From contig JAGGUS010000075.1 in the NCBI GenBank assembly GCA_021158375.1, forward strand, positions 1 through 13,991: 13,991 bases of DNA, read 5' to 3'. Positions 1-6,374 of the stretch are shown in pieces. Below the pieces are notes generated by a model that was not told the origin of the DNA, ran no database searches, and saw only the letters and a program-made list of their open reading frames with translations. The position numbers were made by a program, and so were the translations under genes. Each line of letters begins with the position of its first letter. The first letter of the stretch is position 1. This DNA is from Thermoprotei archaeon (GTDB taxonomy: Archaea; Thermoproteota; Thermoprotei; QMSL01; B3-G16).

Positions 1-456
1 ATAATAACAGCTTTAGAGAACATACCCTTATGGCACGAAAGGGATCTGACAAACAGCGCCGCTGAAAGGATACTAATTCCACATGCATTCCTTATTATCG
101 ATGAAATGCTTGATTGCACGTATAGAGTACTTCAAAACTTAAGGATATTTCCAGAGAGAATGAAGAAGAATTTGTACTTGACTAAGGGTTTCAATATGCT
201 TGAATCAGTAATGATAGAGATGGTTAAGAGAGGCATACCAAGGCATAAAGCTCATGAATTATTAAGGAAAGTACATAGAGACGCGCTAAGAGGTAATAAA
301 AGCGCAATTGAAGCTCTAATTGAGAACGATGAAATAAAGAAATTGTTTACTAAGGATGAGCTTGAGGAGCTACTCAATCCGAATAAATACCTTGGATCAT
401 ACAAGGACTTAATCAAGAGAACATTAGAATATGCTAAAAGTGTCATATGTGCTTAG
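1..456 (+). CDS. purB: Adenylosuccinate lyase, C-terminal part (5' end outside window)
   Basis: The reading frame is open from base 1 to the TAG at 454-456, giving 151 residues of the C-terminal half. The segment ENIPLWHERDLTNSAAER near the start of the visible part (about residues 6-23) is the conserved adenylosuccinate lyase stretch that follows the flexible signature loop. The remainder is the all-helical C-terminal domain of this fumarase/aspartase-superfamily enzyme. Family knowledge: PurB cleaves SAICAR to AICAR and adenylosuccinate to AMP, each releasing fumarate, in cytosolic purine synthesis; it acts as a homotetramer. The GSS signature loop would lie upstream of the window and cannot be checked. 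The gene ends 64 bp before the convergent nucS stop; I see no clear hairpin in that spacer. Identification is firm; the full length is unknown. Confidence 0.93.
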   Translation: MITALENIPLWHERDLTNSAAERILIPHAFLIIDEMLDCTYRVLQNLRIFPERMKKNLYLTKGFNMLESVMIEMVKRGIPRHKAHELLRKVHRDALRGNKSAIEALIENDEIKKLFTKDELEELLNPNKYLGSYKDLIKRTLEYAKSVICA

Positions 457-520
457 ATCAGCCCACGGCCTTTCAGTCATTAAATCCTCCTGACGTGCAT
501 TCATCATTCACTTTCAAGAA

Positions 521-1315
521 CTATGTATCACTTGAAAAGAGAGGAGAGCTCTTAATATCCTTTTCCGATATCTTTAATGTTGGAGATAATCGCTTAAATT
601 CAAGTCCATATTCTTTTAGAAGTCGAAGTGCTGAGTTCGTAATTCCAGGCGCTACAAGTATTCCGCGTACCCTTTTATGATGTTTAATCATGAAGTCAAC
701 ATATCGCTTTAATTGAGAAACACCAGAAAGCTGAGCTACAGTACGTTTAAACTCTATTACGACTATTGTACCGTGCTTATCTTCGCCTAATAGATCTATA
801 TTGCCATATGGAGTAGGATATTCCCTATGTAATGGCTTAAATCCATCCTCAATTAAATTCGGGTTTTTTATTACTATATTAGCCATTTCATCCTCGCTTC
901 CCCACAATGTAAACTTACCCTTATCACATGCAGTTGCAAGTAAGACATATACATGAGGACTTATAACTACTATTTCTTCACGTGGATTACGCCTTATGCT
1001 TCGAATATAGAGTAGTTCATTTCTTATTGAAGCTATAAGAGTGCATCCAGGAGGTTGCCAATTGACAGGTTCACGTTTTTCCCTTTCATGTATCAATAAT
1101 GAGCCATCAGGCTTTGTAATGAGAAGCCTATCGCCATCTTCTAATATTGATCTGGCTCTTCCTTTATAAAGGACTTTACAGTTCAAATACATGATTATGA
1201 CGTATGTGTTCTTTAAAGTGTTTACTACATTAACGACTTCATGAAAATCAGGCTCTTCAAGCAGTATATATCGTCCTTTGTTTATACCTAAATAGCTTGT
1301 TAAATCGGAACTCAT
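521..1315 (-). CDS. nucS: Mismatch-specific endonuclease NucS/EndoMS
   Basis: A 264-residue protein of family length. The N-terminal dimerisation/DNA-binding half (about 1-125) carries the characteristic NWQPPG motif (85-90). The C-terminal RecB-like PD-(D/E)XK nuclease half (about 130-245) shows the expected acidic and basic residues: E142/E143, D174 in GNIDLLGED, E188 and K190 in VVIEFKR, and Q201 in SQLKRYV. Known members make staggered double-strand cuts at mismatches (T:G, G:G, T:T) in a non-canonical mismatch-repair route and bind PCNA through a C-terminal peptide. Here the tail (about 250-264) ends SPLFSSDT with no clear PIP-box, which is worth noting. The ATG at 1315 has no Shine-Dalgarno, but a TATA-like stretch lies about 26 nt upstream, suggesting a leaderless mRNA. 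It is convergent with purB and lies 53 bp downstream of birA on the same strand. Confidence 0.93.
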   Translation of the reverse strand: MSSDLTSYLGINKGRYILLEEPDFHEVVNVVNTLKNTYVIIMYLNCKVLYKGRARSILEDGDRLLITKPDGSLLIHEREKREPVNWQPPGCTLIASIRNELLYIRSIRRNPREEIVVISPHVYVLLATACDKGKFTLWGSEDEMANIVIKNPNLIEDGFKPLHREYPTPYGNIDLLGEDKHGTIVVIEFKRTVAQLSGVSQLKRYVDFMIKHHKRVRGILVAPGITNSALRLLKEYGLEFKRLSPTLKISEKDIKSSPLFSSDT

Positions 1316-1336
1316 CTTTAGAAAATTCGAGGCGGA

Positions 1337-1349
1337 ATATTTTAATCAT
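1337..1349 (-). promoter_or_regulatory. Probable TATA box of nucS (leaderless)
   Basis: On the minus strand this short spacer between birA and nucS contains an AT-rich TGATTAAAATATT stretch centred near 1342, about 26 nt upstream of the nucS ATG. That spacing places transcription start at or beside the start codon, which fits the missing ribosome-binding site. It is inferred from spacing and composition only. Confidence 0.4.
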
Positions 1350-1368
1350 ATCGTATTCATTAAGCTCA

Positions 1369-2328
1369 TTATAAGTATGTGAGCTTCTTAACCTCATGAT
1401 ATGCTACTTCAAGTCTCTTACCATTAATGAATATTACCAAATTACCGGAAAGAGTTATATCAGTAGCTTTTCCACGGATATGTTTTCCACTATCTAAAAC
1501 AATAAGTACTTCCTTACCAAGAGTATGAGATAACAGCTTCAATTCATTTAATACCCTTGGAAGCTCATGAGCATTGCGATCTACTAACAAGGAATAATAG
1601 TGATCTAATATTTTGCATAAGTTCATTATTAAGGGTATCCTCAGGATGGGCTTTCCTAATACGTCTTTTAAGCTAATTCCATCTATTCCAGGAGGTATGC
1701 TGTTATTTGCATTAATACCTATTCCAACTAATAAGTAATCTATAAGATTACCTTTCAGTGAACATTCAATTAAAATACCACATACCTTTTTGTCGTTTAT
1801 TATTACATCGTTAGGCCACTTAACAAGAGCTTGAACATTATATTCATTATTTATAGCTTTAGCTACCGCTAGGCCTACAATTAAATTCATTAACGGAATA
1901 ATTGAAGGAGGAAAATTAGGACGCAGTATTATAGTCATCCAAATGCCACCCATTGGCGAAAACCAACTCCTATTATGTCTACCACGTCCTTTAGTTTGGA
2001 TTTCAGCTATAACAATTGTTCCTTCAGGACAATTGTTCTCAGAGAGATCACGAGCTATAAGTTGAGTAGAAGAAACTGTATAGAAGTACAAAGAACTAAA
2101 ATGAATTCTCGTATTAAGCTTACTAAGGAATTCATTTAATTGTGATAGATCATTATGCGATTCATAACGATATAAACCTTTATCGATTTTAGATATATAA
2201 CCTAATTGAAGAAGCTCATTTATAATAGCATCTATCATACTTTTATTCATGCCTAGGGCTAACATGAGCTCTTCTTTAGTAAAATATTTATATTTTTTAA
2301 TGAGCTTAAGGATCCTGTGAGTTAACAT
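1369..2328 (-). CDS. birA: Biotin-protein ligase (BirA/BPL) with N-terminal winged helix
   Basis: A 319-residue protein in three parts. Residues 1-55 form a winged-helix domain resembling the DNA-binding domain of bifunctional BirA. The catalytic domain (about 78-265) carries the biotinyl-AMP loop GRGRHNRSW (114-122) and KWPNDV (170-175), whose lysine contacts biotin. A small beta-barrel C-terminal domain runs from about 270 to 319. The enzyme activates biotin with ATP and attaches it to a lysine of biotin carboxyl carrier protein, in archaea usually part of acetyl/propionyl-CoA carboxylase. The winged helix makes it a candidate biotin-dependent repressor as well, so it may control its own promoter or distant biotin genes (inference). 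The ATG at 2328 lacks a convincing Shine-Dalgarno. It is divergent from vapBC across a 147-bp spacer. Confidence 0.93.
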   Translation of the reverse strand: MLTHRILKLIKKYKYFTKEELMLALGMNKSMIDAIINELLQLGYISKIDKGLYRYESHNDLSQLNEFLSKLNTRIHFSSLYFYTVSSTQLIARDLSENNCPEGTIVIAEIQTKGRGRHNRSWFSPMGGIWMTIILRPNFPPSIIPLMNLIVGLAVAKAINNEYNVQALVKWPNDVIINDKKVCGILIECSLKGNLIDYLLVGIGINANNSIPPGIDGISLKDVLGKPILRIPLIMNLCKILDHYYSLLVDRNAHELPRVLNELKLLSHTLGKEVLIVLDSGKHIRGKATDITLSGNLVIFINGKRLEVAYHEVKKLTYL

Positions 2329-2358
2329 ATCTAAGTGGTAGTATCTAAGCCATCTCCT

Positions 2359-2369
2359 AAATATTTCAC
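2359..2369 (-). promoter_or_regulatory. Candidate TATA box of birA
   Basis: The minus strand reads GAAATATTTAG here, centred near 2364. Transcription would start around 2338, leaving a leader of about 10 nt. This is based on composition and spacing alone; other AT-rich stretches in the spacer are possible alternatives. Confidence 0.3.
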
Positions 2370-2410
2370 TTATTTTGATCGAGTATAAGCAATCATAAAT
2401 GTAGTTTTGA

Positions 2411-2430
2411 TATACATATCGATATATATA
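2411..2430. promoter_or_regulatory. Near-perfect 20-bp palindrome overlapping the vapBC TATA region (putative operator)
   Basis: The sequence TATACATATCGATATATATA is a dyad centred between 2420 and 2421. Nine of ten base pairs are symmetric; the only mismatched pair is 2415/2426. The right half doubles as a TATA-like box about 26 nt upstream of a start near 2452, giving a leader of about 24 nt that carries the vapB ribosome-binding site. Ribbon-helix-helix antitoxins of VapBC systems commonly bind palindromes at their own promoter, so auto-repression is the simplest reading. Because the site is in the birA-vapBC divergent spacer, the BirA winged helix is a second possible ligand. Confidence 0.5.
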
Positions 2431-2475
2431 CTTTTATATGAGTATAACGATATAGTTACATGAGGTGTCCTTGCT

Positions 2476-2691
2476 ATGATATCAACTACTAGCACAATTA
2501 GGATATCTAAAAGAACACTTCGATTGCTAGATGAACTTAAGGAGAAATTTGGTGCTAAATCGTATGAGGATGTGATCTTAAAGCTGATACTTGAATACCG
2601 AAGGAGAATTATAGAAGAATATTTTGGAGTAGATCGAGATAGAATTACTGAATTTAGTGAGGAGGACCGCGGTGAAGATAGAGAGTATTGA
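2476..2691 (+). CDS. vapB: VapB-type antitoxin, ribbon-helix-helix
   Basis: A 71-residue protein. Residues 5-10 form a beta strand (TSTIRI), followed by a helix (about 12-25), a short turn at GAKS and a second helix (about 29-44): the ribbon-helix-helix fold of dimeric DNA-binding antitoxins. The acidic, basic-spotted tail (45-71) is the expected toxin-binding region. A GAGGTG ribosome-binding site (2462-2467) lies 8 nt before the ATG. The 3' end overlaps the start of the PIN-domain toxin gene, the usual arrangement for a translationally coupled toxin-antitoxin pair. Known VapB proteins neutralise VapC by occupying its active site and repress the operon. The call is secure because of the partner gene; the exact antitoxin subfamily is less so. 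Confidence 0.85.
   Translation: MISTTSTIRISKRTLRLLDELKEKFGAKSYEDVILKLILEYRRRIIEEYFGVDRDRITEFSEEDRGEDREY
2661..2665 (+). promoter_or_regulatory. Ribosome-binding site deciding the vapC start
   Basis: GGAGG lies inside the 3' end of vapB, 6 nt before the GTG at 2672. An upstream in-frame GTG at 2657 overlaps the region just before this site and has no comparable Shine-Dalgarno. The downstream GTG is therefore the better start for vapC. Confidence 0.6.
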
Positions 2692-3100
2692 CATAGTAGT
2701 GGATACTTATGCATGGATAGAATACTTTAGGGGAAGTAAAAAAGGTGAAATCGTTAAAAAATACTTACTACTAGCTAGAAATATTTATACGCCATCAATA
2801 GTATTAGCCGAAATAGCTAGAAAGTACGTTCGTGAGGGCATTTCAGAGGATATTGTACGACAGAGATTAAAGGTAATAGTTAAGACTTCAACGATAACGA
2901 GAATAGATATAGAATTAGCAATAGAGGCAAGTAAGGAATATCTGAAGCTCATTGGACATTCAAGAAGACAAGCATTAAAACAAAGGCCAAGTCTAAATGA
3001 TGCTATTATATTGGCAACAGCAAGAAAATTAAACGCCAAAATAATAACGGGAGATCAGCATTTCAAAAAATTAGAGGGAATTATATGGATAGGAGATTGA
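2672..3100 (+). CDS. vapC: VapC-type toxin, PIN-domain ribonuclease
   Basis: A 142-residue PIN-domain protein when read from the GTG at 2672, which is preceded by GGAGG; a GTG at 2657 would add five residues. The four acidic residues expected for Mg2+ binding are present: D11 in VVDTYAWIEY, E47 in VLAEI, D110 in LNDAIILATA and D128 in ITGDQHF. VapC toxins are metal-dependent endoribonucleases that cut tRNA, rRNA or mRNA and stop translation; the target here cannot be read from sequence. The gene overlaps vapB by 20 nt, implying coupled translation. The active site looks intact, so the toxin is probably functional. It ends 124 bp before a tRNA-Ser gene on the other strand. tRNA genes are common genomic neighbours of mobile modules, but no att repeat was seen. 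Confidence 0.9.
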   Translation: MKIESIDIVVDTYAWIEYFRGSKKGEIVKKYLLLARNIYTPSIVLAEIARKYVREGISEDIVRQRLKVIVKTSTITRIDIELAIEASKEYLKLIGHSRRQALKQRPSLNDAIILATARKLNAKIITGDQHFKKLEGIIWIGD

Positions 3101-3165
3101 AAATAGGAGAATACAATCTAGGAATACCCCTCTCATTAAAATTAAAAATCAGCGAACGATACAGC

Positions 3166-3188
3166 GCTAACATTAAATTGATGTTAGC
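3166..3188 (-). terminator. Stem-loop with T-rich 3' tract, possible tRNA-Ser (minus-strand) terminator
   Basis: GCTAACAT (3166-3173) and ATGTTAGC (3181-3188) are perfect 8-bp inverted repeats around a 7-nt loop. They lie in the 123-bp gap between vapC and the tRNA. Read on the minus strand, the hairpin starts 36 nt after the tRNA CCA end and is followed, after about 18 nt, by a T-rich stretch including TTTTT (complement of 3144-3148). A shorter TTTT also occurs before it (complement of 3208-3211). Archaeal termination relies mainly on T-tracts, so the hairpin may instead be an RNA-processing or regulatory structure. Confidence 0.35.
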
Positions 3189-3223
3189 TTGGATGAATCG
3201 GATACACAAAAGATCATATGTTA

Positions 3224-3312
3224 TGGCGCCGGGGGCGGGATTCGAACCCGCGCGGGGCATATGCCCCACAGGCTCTCAAGGCCTGCCCCTTAGTCCACTC
3301 GGGCACCCCGGC
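3224..3312 (-). tRNA. tRNA-Ser (anticodon UGA), CCA encoded
   Basis: The minus strand folds into a class II tRNA. The acceptor stem pairs GCCGGGG (5' end at 3312) with CCCCGGC, followed by discriminator G (3227) and an encoded CCA (3224-3226). The anticodon stem CAGGC/GCCTG encloses the loop CTTGAGA, with anticodon TGA at 3278-3276, which reads UCA (serine). A long variable arm GGGGCATATGCCCC gives a 5-bp stem with a 4-nt loop, as expected for serine or leucine tRNAs. The T arm carries GCGGGTTCGAATCCCGC. The stems are almost pure G-C in an AT-rich setting, typical of a thermophile. No intron is visible. U34 is the kind of wobble base that the Elp3/Trm9 enzymes encoded downstream act on in other organisms, although this particular tRNA is not shown to be a substrate. 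Confidence 0.95.
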
Positions 3313-3339
3313 GCCTATTGGAATATCGTATAGTCCCTG

Positions 3340-3353
3340 AATAAAAATTTATT
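3340..3353. promoter_or_regulatory. Symmetric TATA-like element between tRNA-Ser and the IorA-like gene
   Basis: AATAAA-AA-TTTATT has perfect 6-bp inverted arms. Its centre (about 3346.5) is 34 nt from the 5' end of the minus-strand tRNA and 36 nt from the plus-strand ATG at 3383. One TBP site could thus serve both directions, with starts near 3320 and 3373 and leaders of about 8-10 nt. This is inferred from spacing; a second AT stretch (3361-3371) sits too close to the ATG for a normal promoter. Confidence 0.4.
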
Positions 3354-3382
3354 CTTAGCGAATATTTTATGAACTGAAGACG

Positions 3383-4951
3383 ATGGAGGGATCTAATATA
3401 AGTACTAAGAAAGAGGAGAGGGAAATTGTACATTATCCAGAGGGTATCATAAGTGTTCTAAAAGAGTTAGGGTACGTTAAGTTACTAGCTACTAGTAAGG
3501 CCACTAGTTGTCTTAAAGAATTAGGGGAACTATGTAGTGTAGAGGATGATATAAGAAATGCATTAAGTACTGCAATAGGTATCTCCGTGACTGGATGTAG
3601 AGTGGGTGTATTCTGTAAGGATCATGAACTTGAGAAGGCATTAGATATTCTCTATAGCATGGCCATAGCAGGGGTTCGTGGATCACTATTGATATGTGTA
3701 ATAAGGACACATCGTAGGATGGCAGACCCTCGGATAATAACGGAGGCTACATGGATACCGTTATTAGAGCCGCTAAGTTTAGATAGTGTCATAGATTATA
3801 TAAGGGCTGGTACTGAGCTGTCAGAAGTCATTGAGACGCCATTTATGATATCATTACCTTATATGAGGTTTAGGACTATTAAGAAAGTCCCTATAAACGG
3901 CATTAAGGTACCTCCCATATTTTCTAAGCATTGGGAAATAAGGTATAGATGGATCCCTAATGATGATCACTATGATAGAATAGCACTACTACTTAAGATA
4001 TATAAGAGGCTTATGGTCAGGTTTGAATTTAATAAAGTTGAGAATATTAAGGATAAGACTATTATTGCATTTGGTCTGCTCTACGATTTTGCAAGAAACC
4101 TACTTGAGGAGAGAGGATTGAGAAGTGAAGTCTCTTTAATTGGCATCTCATTATATGTACCTAGACGCTCTATGCCACGAGCAATAGACCTTATGAATAT
4201 AGATAATTGTAAGACTATAATAGTCCTAGAGCACGGTCTGCCCTTTATAAAGTCGTGGATAGAAGAGCATACATCTAATGAGGCGAAGATAGTGGATAGC
4301 ACGATGTTAAAAGAGAAGAGAATAGCTTACAGAACGTGGATGTCGGCTTTTTGGCTTTTAGCTAGGGGATTAGATCAAATGGAGAGGGACTTAGAGGAAT
4401 ATATTCGTAGGGTGTATGCCATATCTCCAGAAAGATCATTACCTTTGAGTAATGGTATACTTCTTGTAGGAGAATTAATTTCAAAAATAGCCAAACAATT
4501 GAAGAGAAAACTCACCTTAGTTATAGGTGATGGGGAGATCGTGGAAGATCTTATTGATTATATTGTCATATCGAAAGCTAAGCCGGACTATAGCGTAGTC
4601 ACTATGAGATATCCTATAACTATACCGCTAGATGCATTTGATATCAGTATAGCGGGATCTAACCCGTTTAAAGTCGCTGAGGGAGTACTACACACCAATA
4701 TAGAGGCATTTGTAGTAGTCGTAGCAAGAGGAGCTAGTCTTATTAAATACCATAATGATGTCAAGAAGGGAACTATACCATTGATAGTGACTGTCGCTAA
4801 AGACAATTTAAGAGATGTGCAACGTCTACTACAGAAAGTATATGATGTAAAAGTGGTAGATAAGAAGAATGTAGAGAATGTGGCTAAGGAAATTGTTAAG
4901 TGGTATAAGAAGGGTGGGAAGACTCCTGTAGCAATTATACTAGATGTTTAA
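3383..4951 (+). CDS. Divergent IorA-like protein (indolepyruvate:ferredoxin oxidoreductase alpha paralogue), probably without TPP or Fe-S sites
   Basis: A 522-residue protein of unproven function. Residues about 57-166 follow the pyrimidine domain of IorA: a helix like ALSTAIGISVTGCRVGVF, then YSMAIAGVRGSLLICVI (91-107), IPLLEPLSLDS (125-135) and AGTELSEVIETPFMI (142-156), matching the family pattern of tyrosine-threonine-glycine turn, LEPSDPQEA and ELSEK..PVMLR. Residues about 378-522 resemble the TPP-binding domain and end like IorA before its ferredoxin segment (VVDKKNVENVAKEIVKWYKKGGKTPVAIIL). Expected functional parts are missing: the SSQNEQDNR segment of IorA is replaced by RRMADPRIIT, the GD...DN Mg/TPP motif is not recognisable, the N-terminus is shortened, and no CxxCxxC ferredoxin domain follows. 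No adjacent iorB. The gene looks intact, so a pseudoenzyme or new activity is more likely than decay. It converges with elp3, overlapping by 17 bp at the 3' ends. Confidence 0.6.
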   Translation: MEGSNISTKKEEREIVHYPEGIISVLKELGYVKLLATSKATSCLKELGELCSVEDDIRNALSTAIGISVTGCRVGVFCKDHELEKALDILYSMAIAGVRGSLLICVIRTHRRMADPRIITEATWIPLLEPLSLDSVIDYIRAGTELSEVIETPFMISLPYMRFRTIKKVPINGIKVPPIFSKHWEIRYRWIPNDDHYDRIALLLKIYKRLMVRFEFNKVENIKDKTIIAFGLLYDFARNLLEERGLRSEVSLIGISLYVPRRSMPRAIDLMNIDNCKTIIVLEHGLPFIKSWIEEHTSNEAKIVDSTMLKEKRIAYRTWMSAFWLLARGLDQMERDLEEYIRRVYAISPERSLPLSNGILLVGELISKIAKQLKRKLTLVIGDGEIVEDLIDYIVISKAKPDYSVVTMRYPITIPLDAFDISIAGSNPFKVAEGVLHTNIEAFVVVVARGASLIKYHNDVKKGTIPLIVTVAKDNLRDVQRLLQKVYDVKVVDKKNVENVAKEIVKWYKKGGKTPVAIILDV

Positions 4952-6374
4952 ACATGTACATAGAATTTGGAAGGCGATAATATCCAAAGCGCCTATAGTA
5001 CTCCCTAACGCCTATACCAGAAATTATAAGCATCCTTCTACAATCATATTCCTCTACGGCAATTCTTTCAGCTTCAGCTAATAGCCGTCTTCCATATCCT
5101 TTATGTTGCCAAGCTAATTCCTCCCTTTTTCCTATTGGCACTTGAGGACCATAGACATGAAGTTCACGGATTATCGCAGTCTTCTCATCTACTTCCCATC
5201 TATGAGCTTTTCTAGAGGGTATCCTCATCCTTATGAAACCTAATAATATATCATTCTTTGTATCCTCAAAAGATAAGAAAACTTCCATGCCCTCACTAGC
5301 TTCATAATCTTCTCTAATTAATTGTACATAATTAGGATCAGGCAACTTACCGTACTTTATATACTGTAATCCAGCTTCTCTAAACCTTATCTCTTTACAC
5401 TTTATACCACGAGTAATGATTTCCTTCTCCACTATTTGTCTTATATTGCCTAGCATTAGTCCTGCTACTACATGATGTACAGGGACATCTCGTTGAATTC
5501 TCATAATTCTAACCCAACGCGGTATCAATGGCATTATCTTTAATAGGAACTCTATAAACTCATCGTCAGTTATAGCGCGATATTTCCCCTTTCTCCATAA
5601 TTCATATAGTTTAGTACCGGGTATGACTAGCGTTGGATATATCTTTAACATGTCGGGGCGAAATCGAGGATCAGAGAATATGGTCTTGAACATTTCTATA
5701 TCGCGATCTAGATCTGATCCTGGAAGTCCAGGCATTAAGTGATAGACAACTTTAAAGCCTGAGTCTTTTAATATTCTTGTAGCCTCTATTGAATCCTTGA
5801 CAGTATGTCCTCTTTCTACCTTGAGTAGAACATCATCGTATATACTTTGTACGCCTATCTCCACTCGTGTCCCACCTAATTTTAACATCCAGTCAACGTG
5901 TCGCTCTTTACACCAATCAGGTCTCGTCTCGAACGTTATTCCTACTACCCTAACTTTAGCTTTCTCATTAGCTGTCTGGGCTTTTTCAAGCGATATAAAA
6001 CCTTTAGGTTTTCCCCTTGGAAAACGATTACATGCTTCTATTGCCATAGTAACGAACCATTCTTGGTAGTCTAAAGGAAGGGCAGTAAATGTACCTCCCA
6101 TGAATATGAGCTCTATTTTTGACGGTTCATGTCCCATAGCGACATATTGGGAGAGTCTATGCCTTACTTGCTCGTACGGATCAAAATTGAAGCGAAGGGC
6201 TCTAGCTACTGCAGGAGAGTCCTCTAAATAGCTCTGAGGTGTGCCATAATCCGGACCTCCGGGACAATAAATACACCTGCCATGAGGACAAGGAAAGGGT
6301 TTAGTCATAACAGCAACTATAATGACGCCAGATGCGCTCCTTACGGGTTTCTTAAGCTTTTTAGCTTGTACCAT
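4935..6374 (-). CDS. elp3: Elp3: tRNA U34 carboxymethyltransferase (radical SAM + GNAT)
   Basis: A 479-residue Elp3. The radical-SAM domain has the cluster motif C29-x4-C34-x2-C37 in PCPHGRCIYCPGG, then MGGTF (92-96), ETRPDWC (149-155), EIGVQS (172-177) and HLMPGLPG (212-219). The GNAT domain (about 365-479) shows IIRELHVYG, the acetyl-CoA loop QHKGYGRRL (423-431) and ISGIGVREYYRRFGY. Known Elp3 uses acetyl-CoA and SAM radical chemistry to place a carboxymethyl group on C5 of wobble uridine. Only about 10 residues precede the conserved KPVRSASG block, whereas usual Elp3 proteins have roughly 80; an in-frame TAG (6390-6392) with no start codon in between shows ATG 6374 is the true start. GGTGG (6384-6388) is its ribosome-binding site. 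It overlaps the methyltransferase gene by 14 bp and is the last gene of the operon. Confidence 0.95.
   Translation of the reverse strand: MVQAKKLKKPVRSASGVIIVAVMTKPFPCPHGRCIYCPGGPDYGTPQSYLEDSPAVARALRFNFDPYEQVRHRLSQYVAMGHEPSKIELIFMGGTFTALPLDYQEWFVTMAIEACNRFPRGKPKGFISLEKAQTANEKAKVRVVGITFETRPDWCKERHVDWMLKLGGTRVEIGVQSIYDDVLLKVERGHTVKDSIEATRILKDSGFKVVYHLMPGLPGSDLDRDIEMFKTIFSDPRFRPDMLKIYPTLVIPGTKLYELWRKGKYRAITDDEFIEFLLKIMPLIPRWVRIMRIQRDVPVHHVVAGLMLGNIRQIVEKEIITRGIKCKEIRFREAGLQYIKYGKLPDPNYVQLIREDYEASEGMEVFLSFEDTKNDILLGFIRMRIPSRKAHRWEVDEKTAIIRELHVYGPQVPIGKREELAWQHKGYGRRLLAEAERIAVEEYDCRRMLIISGIGVREYYRRFGYYRLPNSMYMFKHLV

Noticed and set aside
447..680. A 77-codon plus-strand frame bridging purB and nucS
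   Set aside because: Most of it is antisense to the conserved end of nucS, and no start signal or family similarity is seen.
2370..2714. A 114-codon minus-strand frame opposite vapB
   Set aside because: It is serine-rich, antisense to vapB and its promoter region, and has no ribosome-binding site or recognisable domain; it is a shadow of the real gene.
3224..3312. tRNA-Leu as an alternative, given the long variable arm
   Set aside because: The anticodon loop CTTGAGA puts UGA at positions 34-36, which is serine.
2476..3312. vapBC plus tRNA as an integrated mobile element
   Set aside because: No integrase, no direct repeat of the tRNA 3' end and no composition break were seen; the pair alone does not support an element.
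3085..3333. An 82-codon plus-strand frame across the tRNA gene (and a 62-codon minus-strand frame at 3081-3269)
   Set aside because: They read through the tRNA-Ser gene; peptides such as GAGFEPARGICPTGSQGLP are the well-known false translation of tRNA T and variable arms.
5370..5400. Apparent loss of zinc-binding cysteines in the Elp3 linker (GIKCKEIRFREAG)
   Set aside because: Eukaryotic Elp3 also has a single cysteine here (CRDVRTREVG), so this is normal family variation rather than an anomaly.
5797..6069. A 90-codon plus-strand frame inside elp3
   Set aside because: It is antisense to the conserved radical-SAM domain; composition reflects the complementary strand only.
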